Below, piece after piece: positions 23,372-34,545 of a DNA stretch of 64,000 nucleotides. The DNA lies in NCBI RefSeq assembly GCF_958298935.1, contig NC_084922.1, positions 374,501 through 438,500 of the forward strand, in the 5' to 3' direction. The stretch comes from Phragmites australis (lineage: Eukaryota; Streptophyta; Magnoliopsida; Poales; Poaceae). Every line of letters starts with the position of its first letter. The first letter of the stretch is position 1. A program made the position numbers and the translations under genes. The notes under the pieces were generated by a model. That model saw only the letters and a list, made by a program, of their open reading frames with translations. It was not told the DNA's origin and did not search any database.

Positions 23372-24493
23372 TCAAGGTAGCGGTGTGGATGTCGGTCCCG
23401 GTGGAGGTCGTTGCACATCAGACCTCCTGGATGACTCTGCATGGACCCCACTCGACCTGGAAGGAGCACCAGCGACGTCTGCGGTGGATCGGCATGAGGT
23501 AAGTTTCAGGGCCCACGTGTTCTTATTGGAAACCCGCTTGACAAAACACACTACATCCATCGCACTGGGGGACATCATCGGTCTCCATATCTGCGACCCC
23601 CCTCGCGTACGGAACAAGGGTCCTTGACACCAGGTGGCCTTAGCCGCTGGTGAACATAACCCAGCCGAACAACCAAAGCAGGTAGGCCTCCAAGTGCCTC
23701 GAGACCGAGTACACACCGACGTCGGGTGGATGTATGTAGGCTTGAAGTAATGCAAATGATGATAATAAAATATCTTTGAAATCGTAAAGTAAATGAGAAG
23801 GTAAATTACAAGGTACCTGAAATTGGAGGATCCACTTCTTCATGGGCCCTTGCGAATCCGACAGGAACTCGGGCACGTAGGCAGGTGCATCGTCCGTCCG
23901 CTGAATAGGGGCAAACCAATGGTGCATGACATTCATCTAGTCTGTATCCATGTTGATGACTCCAACGGCGGCTCCAGCGCAAGGTAAGCCTAACGGGTAG
24001 GCTACGTCCTACAACGTTGGAGCCATCTCTTCACATGGGAGGTGGAAAGTGTGGGTCTCAGACCTCCACCGGTCAACCAGTGTAACGATCAGCGAGCTGT
24101 TGAAATAGAATCACCTCGCCGCTATTTCAGAGTTCTCTGTCACTCGGGCCTCCACCAAATGACACAACGGCAGGAGTCCAGATGCTGCCAACCTGAACCA
24201 TTTGGAATATTAAGTGAATATAGAGCATGCAATAAATAAATAATCAGGCACATATGGTGCTTCCAATGATAGTTGATCGTAAGTAGCTCCCTAGGGGCGC
24301 GTGGTCAGAAAACTCCTAACTCCGTATAGTGAGCGGCAGACAGGAAGCTGCGGTGCTTCTTATCCACTGCAAGGTCAAGAAGCTTGGGGGTCGGTGGGTA
24401 CGTCCTATCTGTATTGAAACCAAATATAAACATTCTGTTAAATGAAAATATACATACAATTAGGTGAACAATATATAACATACAGCTACACAA
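23372..24493 (-). pseudogene. Plant mobile domain (PMD) gene of the MULE, broken
   Basis: Read 24,493 to 23,372 on the minus strand. The order of blocks fits transposon PMD proteins: AVDKKHRSFLSAAHYTELG, then LVDRWRSETHTFHLPCEEM, then DVAYPLGLPCAGAAVG, then MNVMHHWFAPIQ, then YLLWLFGWVMFTSG. In-frame stops interrupt it near 24,320, in the block before DVAYPLGL and after INMDTD. A solo LTR truncates the downstream part. PMD proteins occur both in MULE-type transposons and as domesticated plant genes (the MAIN family); this copy is inside a transposon and non-functional. Confidence 0.72.
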
Positions 24494-24689
24494 AGTTACA
24501 TGAACATATTACAATATATAGGTACATAATCAAATACAAATGTAAGGTCCAAATACAGTGTACATATGTAAGACAAAAACCTTACAAATATAACATCGAG
24601 ACACCATGTGTATTTTTCGGACAATACTTGTATGTGTGACTTGTTTCATCGCACTTGCTTCATCGTTTCACCCTTAGACTCGCCTCGGA

Positions 24690-25560
24690 TTGATCCATAT
24701 CGTTTCGAATCCGTCGAGTTTGTCGACGTCTCGGTGTGTATTTCATTCTCTTAAGTCTGGCACATAGTCTGACAAGTTCCGATGGAAGAACTCTATTTCC
24801 TTAATGTGACAGATATGCTCTATTACTATTAAGCACTCATAATAGTCAACCCACTTCCCACTAAGTGTGTGCACTCTCCACAGACAATCAGACACCAAAA
24901 CTTGACATCGTACTCTCTTTTGCTCGACTTCACAACCTTGAACTACATTCGAAGAGACAACGACCAGAATTTGACTGTATCAATAACAACCTCCTTACTA
25001 AGGTACATAGCACCCTGAGACATCTCGTTCTCATGATATTTATAAGGTATCTGATGACCCTCACTCACTGCTAGCTTCGAAAATTCCTGATTCCTCCACT
25101 CTGCAGGAACAAGAGTATTTCCCTTCTCGTCGGATGAATCCTCATCGGTAATGACTTCCTCCAGCTCTTGATCCTCCCTCTGCATCTCTTCAATTATGCT
25201 ACAGATGTGCTCCTCCTCATCGGCTATACCCCTCGGTTGCATCTCCCGCACATCCCCAATGTCTTGCTCGTCCCCTATAGTTGCTAGGTCTGCTTCATCC
25301 ATCACTGCCTGACTTGGATCCTTCTAGTATGTCTCAACTAGTAGCACAAGAGGAAGACCATGTTCATATGATATATCTACGTACTTCCTCCAAGTAGATG
25401 TCGCATTAATCGAGACGAGCTCTCCAAAGCACCCCTGAGTAGCACGGCTTAGCATAGCTCTCAACTTAAGCTCATGTTGCTAGGGGTCCAGTTGAAAATG
25501 GCGCATCAACCATTTGCATACGTCCACTATGGTCTTCTCATTGGTTCTACTAAGTCCCTT
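24690..25560 (-). pseudogene. MuDR-type transposase N-terminal (DNA-binding) region, truncated
   Basis: On the minus strand an acidic linker (EEHICSIIEEMQREDQELEE and following) leads to MYLSKEVVIDTVKFWSLSLRM, then after a frame break CLWRVHTLSGKWVDYYEC followed by HRNLSDYVPD. This is the arrangement of the MuDR-type DNA-binding domain at the start of plant MULE transposases. No downstream DDE catalytic domain was found before the PMD gene. Proteins joining this domain with a PMD are known in plants; whether the two were one protein here cannot be told. Confidence 0.6.
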
Positions 25561-26486
25561 GATGATATGTTAAAGTTCAGAGAGATCTATACTGCTATGA
25601 CCATAACCAATTTGACATTCATCATTATATATCTAAAAATATACTTTATCGGATATCCCTAGAAACATTATATGTCCAATGTTAATACCAGAAAACTATA
25701 CTTCTAATTATTGAAACTCTAACAAAATTACTGACACCGATGATCACATAACAATACATACTTCTGATTATCGGAACTCTAAAAAAATTACCAACACCGA
25801 TGATCACCTAACAATACATTTAGTTCACTACAATCAATATTACTTATAAACAAACTAACTGATTTAAACTAATTGACCATCTGTCTATTTAATAAAATTT
25901 GTAATTATCTATAATTATTACTTACATCATTATTTTGTAAAATCTAGATAATCAAAACTACCGTACTCTAAATATTACTGTACATCTGATGCTTATCCTA
26001 CTATATTAAAATTGATCTTTACAATATACTATAAAAAACAACATATCCTACATTTTTAAACCATAGATCTCATACAATATAACTACTGTTATATCGCTAA
26101 ATCCCAGATCTAGTGATATTTTAATTACTAATAAAAACATAAGTCTAGAAAAATTACTAAAAAATTGAGATCCAAAATATGCAGATTAAAAATAGTAGGG
26201 CTTTACCATACTGCACCCCTCTCCTCTCCTCCCGCTCTCTTTCTTTTTTTCTAGATTTAAATAGATATTTTGACTGATTTTCAGCCTTTTTATACTATGA
26301 GAGCAGTGGGGTGGCGAGAACAGGGGGCTACCGCTCTGTGAGAGGGCAAGTATGGAGGGCTAACCACCTATCAAGACTGCGGGCGGTAAGAGGCGGTACG
26401 ACCGACGAGCGTGGGGATGAGCCATATCCGCTATCTGAGATGACAGTAAGGGGTGACACTATCACCATAGCATCATTACCATCATC

Positions 26487-26585
26487 AGCTCTTTCAGAGG
26501 ACGGTTGGTGCCTATTTATACAAATATTATCATCCAAGATTTATTTCTTTAAATATTAATAATAAAAATAGAAAATAAAAAACTC
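26487..26585 (-). repeat. Right terminal inverted repeat of the 12.7-kb MULE
   Basis: This is the reverse complement of the left end: CTTTCAGAGGACGG, then AATATTAAT, then AAAAAACTC at the very end. The 9-bp duplication GAGCACGGT follows immediately. The terminus lies 586 bp upstream of the ATG at 27,171, or about 120 bp if the later hAT-like insertion is discounted. Confidence 0.8.
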
Positions 26586-26621
26586 GAGCACGGTTACCCA
26601 TCGGGCCGTATATGTTAGAGT

Positions 26622-27080
26622 AAACATGGTCAAATGGGCCGTTCGTGCCGGCCCGCGTGCCTTCCCCTCGGCCCACGGCACGGCCCGTCAGTGACCTTGC
26701 CGTGCCGGACCGGTCCGGGCACGATTTCAGCCCGACGACCCAGTCGGCCCGACGGGCCGAAATAGATAAAAAAAAATATTAAAAAAATGAAAAAAATACA
26801 AAAAAATACATAAAAATATAAAAAATAGATAAAAAATATATTTAAAAATAGCTAAAAAATAAAAATAAAAATAAAAAAATAGAAAATAGTGCCGGGCCGG
26901 ACCGTGCTGGGCCGTGCTGTGCCGGCCCGTCGTGCCGCGCGCTCGACCTAGGTACGGCCCGTGGCGTCGTACCGTGCCGGCCCGGCCCATCGGTGATCGG
27001 GCCGTGTCGTGCCTGGGCCGTGCCTACAGTGCCGTGCCTCGGGCCGACTCAGTAGGCACGGTCTATTTGGACGTCTTTAG
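26622..27080. mobile_element. hAT-like MITE with GC-rich arms and an AT-rich core
   Basis: Perfect 8-bp duplications GTTAGAGT flank the element (26,614-26,621 and 27,081-27,088). The ends are imperfect inverted repeats (AAACATGGTCAAATGGGCC versus AAAGACGTCCAAATAGACC). The arms are packed with GGCCCG/CGGGCC words and the middle (26,765-26,885) is almost pure A/T. It sits between the MULE end and the start of the DUF6490-like gene, within the likely promoter. Confidence 0.7.
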
Positions 27081-27170
27081 GTTAGAGTGGTAAATAAGTG
27101 AAAAAAAAAATCAATTGGCTCCACCAAGAGATTCCATCTTTGCCGAAGCGCCGCCGCGTTCGTTCCGGCG

Positions 27171-27536
27171 ATGGATCGCGACGGCCGCCCCGGGTGGCTG
27201 CCGTCGCTGGGCTTCGCCTTCCTCAGCTTCAACTGTGGCATGGCCATATATCGCTCCAGAGACGACCCCTCCTCCGTTGCCTTCGTGGTCATCGCCTACC
27301 TCGCCCTCATCATCCTGTTCCGATGCCTCCACCTGTTCGAGCGCAACCCCGGCCGCAGGGGGCGAGGCCTCAAGGCTGCCGTCTGGGGCCTCTCCACCCT
27401 CCTCACGCTCATGTTCTCCTACAAGGTCGCCGCCATCATGCCGCTATGGGCCCAGCTGCTCGTCTGGGCTATGGGGATCTTCACCATCGTCGCCGGGTTC
27501 TACGCCTTCTTCGTCGCGCACCAGGAGGACCCTTGA
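27171..27536 (+). CDS. Small plant membrane protein (DUF6490-like)
   Basis: A 121-residue protein in a single exon, starting at an ATG preceded by CGGCG. Hydrophobic segments lie at about residues 11-27, 36-53, 69-87 and 91-115, and a basic hydrophilic loop (ERNPGRRGRG) lies between segments 2 and 3. This layout and the opening GRPGWLPSLGFAFLSFNCG fit a small grass membrane-protein family I believe is DUF6490; its biochemical role is unknown. A damaged tandem copy lies 0.9 kb downstream, showing strong similarity at both termini. The promoter is compressed: an hAT-like MITE ends 90 bp upstream of the ATG and a MULE end lies beyond it. Confidence 0.75.
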   Translation: MDRDGRPGWLPSLGFAFLSFNCGMAIYRSRDDPSSVAFVVIAYLALIILFRCLHLFERNPGRRGRGLKAAVWGLSTLLTLMFSYKVAAIMPLWAQLLVWAMGIFTIVAGFYAFFVAHQEDP

Positions 27537-28377
27537 TTGATGGATTCACAGCGAGATGGTACGCTTATTATGCCCACTTGCTGCTTCCATCTAGTATTTC
27601 TATTTAGCTTTCCCGCTGCTTCACTTCACTTTTTAGATCTATCTGTTCAGATTTCAGAACAAATTAAGACTCCATCTTTCTGGTCATGCATTTATGTGCT
27701 GACTTGACTCGGATTCTGTTAGAGCAAAGACTTAATTTTTACTTTCGTTTGCTATCCGTTTCGATGATTGATGTGACTAGATCTGCCTAGAACAATTCTT
27801 GACTCATCTTTTAGGGTTGGGGCTTTGGATTTGTCGACTTATTGGGCCCAATAATGAGAATCTTCGGGATGAACAGGAACACCTAAATGAAGCCACAGTA
27901 CCAACACTTGCATACCAAATTGTGGGTTTTAGATCAGAGGGTTGGGATTTCTCAGTGCTTATCGGAAGGAGCCAGTAGAGTAGCAAATCTGAAACAGTCA
28001 TGCTAAAATCACATGGTGGGGATTGGGGAAAGTTGAGAGTATGCAGCAGGAGCGGGCAAACAGACAGGGATTGTGATCGGTAAGTTCGTTTGCTGTGCTT
28101 TTTGCGGTTTTGGCAATGAAGGAGATATCGTTGCTACCTAGGCCATATTAGAGACTGGAATGAACTGTGTTGACTTGTAGAGTAAGATACAAGGCATGGA
28201 CACTAATGAGGAGTCAGGCCACCCTTTGTCGAGCTAGGGGTAATTCATTCGAGAAGTCAACGTGGAGAAGCTAGGCTACATATCGTTGCTAGCTAGGCCA
28301 TGTAAGACTTAGGAGTGGAAATAGCATCCGATCAGCTGGAGTGAAGCCGCTGCGCTACCGCATTTGGTCCGGCAGCG

Positions 28378-28675
28378 ATGGGTCATGAGGGGCAGCCGGG
28401 ATGGCTGTCGTCTCTGGGTTTGGCGTTCCTGAGCTTCAACTGTGGGATGGCCGTCTACCGTTCCCGGACTGAACCCTTCTCCGTCGCCCTCGCCTCCTTC
28501 GTCGTTGCCTACCTCGCCCTCATCCTCCTATTCCGCTGCCTTCCAACGGATTTTTTTTCCCAAAAAAATTCATGAAAATTTCAATCATGCCGCTTTGGGC
28601 TCTGGTGCTTGTTTGGGCCATGGGGCTTGTCGTCAGGTTCTACACTTTCTTCGTCGCACACCCGGAGGACTCTTG
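28378..28675 (+). pseudogene. Broken tandem copy of the DUF6490-like gene
   Basis: The N-terminal part is well kept (GQPGWLSSLGLAFLSFNCGM...YLALILLFRCL), covering the first two membrane segments. The loop and third segment of the intact copy are then missing, replaced by a short AT-rich filler (about 28,547-28,590). The C-terminal piece MPLWALVLVWAM...FFVAHPEDS-stop resumes in another frame. The duplicated block includes the 3' flank of the first gene: stretches at 27,810-28,330 recur at 28,990-29,400. Confidence 0.75.
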
Positions 28676-29409
28676 AATCTTTGATTCATCTTCATCACGC
28701 CCTATATGGTACGCTAGTAATATGCTCAGTTGCAGCTTCCGATCTAGTAGTATTTCTATTCAACAAAGTCTTGACTAAACTAGACTTTGTTAGATCTGTT
28801 CAACAAGGCTCCATCTTTGTTGACTTTTCTTTAGATCTGTTCAGATTTCAGAACAAAGACTCCATCTTTGTGGTCTTGCATGCATCTGTTTGTTTGACTT
28901 GGGTATGGTTAGATCTAAAATTCTTACTTTTGTGGTTTGTTTGCTATCTCTTGACATGATTGACTTGATTAGATCTTGCTCGAACAAGTCTTGACTAATC
29001 TGAGAGACATTAGGTTGGTTAGGGCTGGGGATTTGGAATTGTCAACTGATATGATTGGGTCGCATAAGGGGGATCTTTTTGGATTAACAACTAAATGGAA
29101 GTTATTGTTGCATAAACTAACAGTAGATGTTCTTATTGTTGCATAAACTAACAGTAGATGTCGTTAATGATATGGAATCGTGCGGGTTCGAGTTTCTCAT
29201 TAGTAATCGGAAGGACTGAAGGAGCCAGTAGAGCAGCAAGTTCGAAACAGTCTACATTGGCTACAATCACATGGTGGGGAAGGTCGAGAGTATGGAATGA
29301 AGGAGCCAAACAGATCGGGTTGCAAATTGTAAGCTCCTTTTCTGTGCTATTTGTGGTTTCAGTTAGAAAGGAGATATCGGTGCTAGCTAGGCCACGTAAA
29401 GATTGAAGA

Positions 29410-29635
29410 CTGTTAGAAAGGAGATATCGTTGCTAGCTAGTCTGGAGGGAACTTGTGCTGACATGCTGTTGAGAAACTGAGTAAGATAGAAGATGTGGAC
29501 TTGGTGCATGAGTTGGGTCACCCTGTTAGAAAGGAGATATCGTTGCTAGCTAGTCTGGAGGGAACTTGTGCTGACATGCTGTTGAGAAACTGAGTAAGAT
29601 AGAAGACGTGGACTTGGTGCAGGAGTCGGGTCACC
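29410..29635 (+). repeat. 113-bp direct tandem duplication
   Basis: A unit beginning CTGTTAGAAAGGAGATATCG starts at 29,410 and again at 29,523, with near identity across the full 113 bp. An earlier partial relative lies at about 29,365-29,400. It lies in the 3' flank of the second DUF6490-like copy. Confidence 0.85.
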
Positions 29636-29724
29636 CTTTGTTGAGCTTGGGGGTAATTCATTTTGACGTGGACTTGGTGCAGGAGTCGGGTCACCCTTTG
29701 TCGAGCTTGGGGGTAATTCATTTT
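29605..29724 (+). repeat. 60-bp direct tandem duplication overlapping the 113-bp one
   Basis: A unit beginning GACGTGGACTTGGTGCAGG starts at 29,605 and again at 29,665, differing at one or two bases. It overlaps the tail of the second 113-bp unit, so the 60-bp duplication arose after or out of register with the 113-bp event. Confidence 0.85.
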
Positions 29725-30640
29725 CGAGAGGACGACAGGGAGAAGGACTACAAAAACACTTAAAAATGAATTTAGAAAAAGAAAACACTGAAAAATGGGG
29801 GAGACGAAAGAGGAGTTTCCCTTCTACTGTTATTGCACTGTTTGGGTTATGGAACAAACCAGTGCACATATGTCGATTTGCATGTTCTTACCATTATTTT
29901 CTTCTAGGAAATGAAACAGCATCTCTAGTGTTTCAGATTGTCAGAACATATAGGTGCTTGCGATAATTCTCATTTCATGATTGTAGTTTCAGAAAAGTAT
30001 GCGCAAGTATACGCAATCCGCATTCTTTCCCGCTTGTAGCGACTTTCGTTATTGATGTTTCTGGAGACATCAAGAGAACAGCTTACAGCAGTACACTATA
30101 TATCATTCAATTTATCCTTTTCCACACAAGGTTGGCTATCTGCACTGCATAACTCATGAGGAATTTAAATGAGATCAACATGTCGCACCTGGACCTGCAG
30201 GTTTTTCTGCAATTTTGAGTGGGAAATGCCATAAATTAATTAACTTAAGGCATCTTTCATTGTTTGTCATTGTCCTGTTTTCAGGATACTTGACGGACTT
30301 CGGTTCCATTATGTTGTCTTTGCACCATCCGAAGAAATTCCATGACCATAGCAGAAAGGAGCCCTGAAAGATACTTCTTTGTTGAATAAAGTTAACCTTC
30401 ATATTTGAGAATATTATTTTGTTGCCCGAAAACATCAGATACCGTTTGCAGAGTGGCTGTTTAAATTTGTGTTAAATCTTTGGCTATATAAATCGGTTTG
30501 CTTCTAGCAGGTGCATATCTTTGAGCAGTGCAGAGATTGGTTTTCAGTAACAAAATCTGTTAACCCTGAGAGCTGTGTGTCTGTCTACGTTAACACCATA
30601 CTAGCTAATTACTCGGGTGTTGCAACGAAAACACAAATAT
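29725..30640. other. Intergenic stretch, no gene recognised
   Basis: No credible ORF. The stretch may hold remains of the 3' untranslated region of the DUF6490-like gene family, and two TTTCAG-type acceptor-like sites are present, but nothing definite can be assigned. Confidence 0.35.
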
Positions 30641-31490
30641 TAAACTGCCGGCGAGGCGAGCATAGCGGCGATAAGTTTTATTTTCTTTTTTTTAAGAAAT
30701 AGTTAGAAATTTAGAATAGTTGTAAAATAGATATAGTTAGAAAAATTAGAGATTAGGAAAAAATATAGGATATGAAATAGTTAGAAAAATAGTAGGTGAT
30801 TTAGAAAAAAAATAGTAGAAAATAGTTAGGAAAATTAGAAATAATTAGAAAAATAGTAGGAAAATAGTTAGAGAATATTAGAGAAATGTCGAGTAGAGTA
30901 GATAATTTTAAAAAATAAGGATACAAAATTTAGAATAGAGTAGATATAGTTTGGAAATTAGTTATAGGTAGAAAATATAGTATAGTTAGTTAGAAATTGT
31001 AGAATAGTTGGAAAAAGTTCAGATATTTTGGTAATGTAGAGTTAAAATGGGTTATCTAATATGATTTGAAAATTGGATATTATTAGACGTACAATTTTTT
31101 TGTCAATGTAGGAATTGTACATTTGAATCGCTGTGGATTTTCTCAGGATTGTATTTAAAATGGAAGGTGGGAAATGTGATTCATTTAGAATTTTGAGCAG
31201 AAAATTTTAGATACGTGTACAATAGATAATGTAGCATAGAGCATATATGGTTAGGAATTTTGTAATAGTTAGATAATATATACTAGTTTGAAGTCGAATT
31301 GTTATGAATATGTAGTGCCAATAATTCATAGATGTAGGAAGTTTAGAATAGAAATGAAGTAAAAAAATTTACAGCAATACATTTATAATAGTGTGAACAA
31401 AAAAAGTATGTTAGCGGTGATGTTTGCGTAGAATACAAGTGATGATGTTGAATAGATTTTGTGGTCGTAGCTATGGTATGTTGATTATAA
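30641..31490. repeat. AT-rich low-complexity tract
   Basis: Variants of TAGTTAGAAAAATAG recur for about 400 bp and then grade into plain AT-rich DNA. A CGGGTGTTGCAACG word just upstream (30,617-30,630) resembles sequence seen near ends of some grass Helitron-type repeats, but no CTRR end with hairpin was confirmed. Confidence 0.5.
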
Positions 31491-31497
31491 TTATTTA

Positions 31498-31800
31498 ACC
31501 TGAATGGGCATATACAACGCAGGCCCTCAGAAGCGCCTATACATAGCGGAAGAATAAAGCGTGCGGATAATGTCAAGAGAGGTCGAGGTAGACCAAACTT
31601 GATATGGGAGGAGTCTGTAAAGAGGGATCTGAAAGACTGGAATATCACCAAAGAACTAGCCATGGACAGGGGTGCGTGGAAGTTAGCTATCCACGTGCCA
31701 GAGCCATGACTAGACTTGCAAGATCTTATGGGTTTCATCTCTAGCCTATCCCAACTTGTTTGGGACTGAAAGGCTTTGTTGTTGTTGTTGTTGTTGTTGA
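31498..31800 (+). mobile_element. 5'-truncated LINE tail with (TTG)n end
   Basis: The plus strand encodes the familiar end of a plant non-LTR reverse transcriptase: RGRGRPNLIWEESVKRDLKD..., then a tryptophan-containing block ending AIHVPEP-stop. After the stop comes CCTATCCCAACTTGTTTGGGACT and a (GTT)n tail, both typical of one widespread plant LINE group. Only the last 80-90 residues remain, the usual outcome of incomplete reverse transcription. No certain target duplication was found. Confidence 0.8.
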
Positions 31801-32329
31801 GTATAATATGGTTGTTGAATCAGGTATGTTGATCGTAGTGGGGTTCATGGTGTTTTACGCTTTGAGATATGTCATGCAGTGCGATAATGGGGTGGATTTA
31901 AGTAACTTTCAGTATGTGAACATAGATATGTATAGTTCGGGAGAGATTCAGCGGTCCCAAGTGTTAGGTTGGTTGTATAATCTGCTGCAACTTAGTACTA
32001 TACATCAGCGGTTGATGATGAAGGTTTCGATTTCAAGACGTCGAGAAACCATGTGGCAGTGGGAGCTCTTGGAGGTTACATGTTTGAAGCAATGGTGGCA
32101 ATTTATGTCACTGGGATTGAGACGAGGTTTTTTTCCATTGCATCCTTGTAGAAGCGAGCGATGTTAGGTGGACAGAAGCCAAACCTAGCACTGTAGAAGC
32201 TGTTGGTGAAAATATTGTCCATAAGGAGGTGCAAGAGAGTGTGGTTTCGTAGTTACCCTTGCATACTAGTGCACCGGTTGAGATATAGACTGTAAAAGAA
32301 GAACATAACGACGGGGAAGAAAATCATGC

Positions 32330-33080
32330 CGTGATGCATGCTGATCATGAAGAGAGGGACGAGATAGTAGTAGACCAGATGGGGGCAGATAACAACGAGT
32401 CTCACACATTTGTGGACTCAGGTGCAGGAATCATGGAAGAATGGACAAATTTTGCATTGGAGAAGTTGACGTTGAACGATGGATATGAGTTGGCATGGGA
32501 GTATGATTCCTCGTCATCCTGCAGTCGACACGTTCTTTACTAATCATGTTTTCAATCTCGTAATCTAACTTCATTTTGGAGGATGACAAGGAAGGGTCAG
32601 GGCATGATGTACGATGCAACTTGGAGGGGTAAGATGCAGGCGTGGGTGGGCAGACACGGCTGCACACGTCCATGTCCCCATCGGGCCTTACGACCCTAGG
32701 ACGGTGGACGCGTATTTGCGCTGGTTCCATGAGGTGATATGGGTTAAGTGCATCCCAATGCCTTCGGAGCCACCGCAACACGAGCCGGAGGTCACCGACA
32801 CGTTCGCTACGGAGCTGGCGGCGACGTACCGCTCAATGATATGTGACGCTTGTTAGATTGTACTGACTTTTGTTTTTATTATTAAATGTGTTCTATCGGG
32901 CATTGTAGGCGGACGTGTGCAGGGACGTCGGCACGAAGGTACTAGACTTTGTAGACCACTGAGAGTCGGTCCCACAGCGGGTTAACCCGGACGAGCTGAT
33001 GGCCGGTCTGCATCAGCTGGCACGTTGTTGCCTAGACAGGTTTTGACGTGCTTCGTGCTAGAGGTTATCGGACGTCATCG
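32330..33080 (+). pseudogene. MULE/PMD gene remnants in plus orientation
   Basis: An acidic stretch (HADHEERDEIVVDQMGADNN) resembles the linker before the MuDR-type domain in the 12.7-kb MULE. It is followed by VHVPIGPYDPRTVDAYLRWF, a motif from the C-terminal part of transposon PMD proteins, and by VNPDELMAGLHQLARCCLDR in a later frame. Several frame changes and stops separate the blocks. It belongs to the same family as the 12.7-kb MULE but in the opposite direction. The stretch 33,306-33,632 has a short Arg-rich ORF of uncertain meaning. Confidence 0.55.
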
Positions 33081-34159
33081 AGCCTACCACACAGATGATG
33101 TCGCCGTCACGTGTGCGGGCTACGCTGTCACGCTTCCACACGAAACTAGCCTCTTCATCTCGGCCAGCACCGGTGCGGTACATGCCAACTCTTGTTTCCG
33201 CTCGGGTGCTTCACTTCTAGGTCCATCATTATCAATGCTATCACTCGTGATAGTATCTTTCATATCAACTATACTGTGGTGCACGATATTTGACATACTT
33301 GTAGCATGCAACAATTCCAGGCTCCTTTAACGCAGCGTTCAGCTCATCGCACTCCGTCACGGACGACTGTTTGGCATTGTCGACCGACGAGGAGGGCCCA
33401 TCGCAGACAATGGGGGCACCTCTACCGACGCAAGCGATGGAGCCTGACGCTACCACCCCTCCAAACGCTGCTCACCCTCGGCACCCTCCACAAAGAAGAT
33501 CATTGTGGTTTTCGTAGAAATCTCTACCATAGACGTCTAAATAGGGGTGTGGATGTGGTGGATCGATGGAGTCATCGAGAGGATGAGGATATACCATTCT
33601 CTCGATTCAATTCGAGGTCAGGAGATGTGTGAGTAGAGAATTGATTGAGTTCTATTTATACACAAGAAGTTTCGACAGTAGTGGATAGATGCGGCAGCAC
33701 TGAAAAGCCTATTGGCTACATTACACTGACCTATTAGGTATACCACTAAAAAGTTCTCGCCTTTGATGTCAAATATGTTCTACATTATAAAGTCACAAAG
33801 TCTAATGGGTGACTGTATGGATAAGTTAGTTACTATCTGAAACAAAAGTTAATAAATCATTCAAATATTACATAAATTAAATACCCCATAACACACTAAT
33901 GAAGGATCAATGTTTGAACACTGGAAGAATCTCATCCTATAGGTTTTGAGCTCATGAGATACTTTCATTTCGCATGCAGTACCACTTGCACAACGGCGGT
34001 GGTATAGTAAACGTAGACATACCAGAGCTCCTCATCTCTTTACTTCATCTTGGATTTGGGGCATGGATAACATACGCAGTTCAGTATTGTCTTTTATAGT
34101 CGTTCGCAGCATCAATTGCAAACACACACTGCCGCAACCACACCCTGTTGCCTACACAT

Positions 34160-34545
34160 CACCTATGTCGTGAGTCCGCTTTAGACATGAAGTGACCACA
34201 CGTCTCAGTTTTTAGCACAAAATGATAACATGTTGCTGCAACATAACATCTCTGTCGTGACTCACACTTTAGACACGAAGTGACCACAAGACAGAGCTTT
34301 AAGCATGAAATGACAACACATATGTCGTGAATCAGGCTTTAGACACAAAGTGACCATACGACTCAGTTTTAACGATGAAATGACAACACCCTTTGTCCGG
34401 ACTCATGCTTTAGATATGAAGTGACCATACGACAAAGCTTTAATCAAAAATTAAATGATAGCATCTTTTTACTGACTTAGGTTTTAGACATAAAGTGACC
34501 ACACGATAGAGTTTTAACCATAATGACAACTCAGAGGTTCATTTA
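34160..34545 (+). repeat. Internal repeat array of the MULE family (about 5 units)
   Basis: Units with GACTCA...CTTTAGACA(C/T)(G/A)AAGTGACCA(C/T)A(C/A)G...TTTTAA...AAATGACAACA recur at about 34,190, 34,279, 34,340, 34,420 and 34,494, 60-90 bp apart. They are the reverse complement of the array at 19,200-19,430 and match the two units at 39,490-39,640. Confidence 0.75.

Larger units (their letters stand above)
13850..26585 (-). mobile_element. 12.7-kb Mutator-like element carrying MuDR-type and PMD genes
   Basis: Both ends begin GAGTTTTTTATTTT and share about 90 bp of inverted sequence with an ATTAATATTTAAA block and a CCGTCC(T/C)(T/C)TGAAAG block. Flanks are GAGCATGGT (13,841-13,849) and GAGCACGGT (26,586-26,594), a 9-bp duplication with one mismatch, as expected for MULEs. 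All recognisable coding remnants read on the minus strand: MuDR-type DNA-binding domain, plant mobile domain, an unnamed two-exon gene, then a charged C-terminal ORF. No MULE catalytic domain was recognised, so the copy looks non-autonomous now. It is interrupted by LTRs at 15,231-19,093 and 21,839-23,166. Confidence 0.82.

Noticed and set aside
30600..31490. Helitron suggested by CGGGTGTTGCAACG and AT-rich body
   Set aside because: No TC start, CTRR end or terminal hairpin could be confirmed, so only a low-complexity tract is reported.
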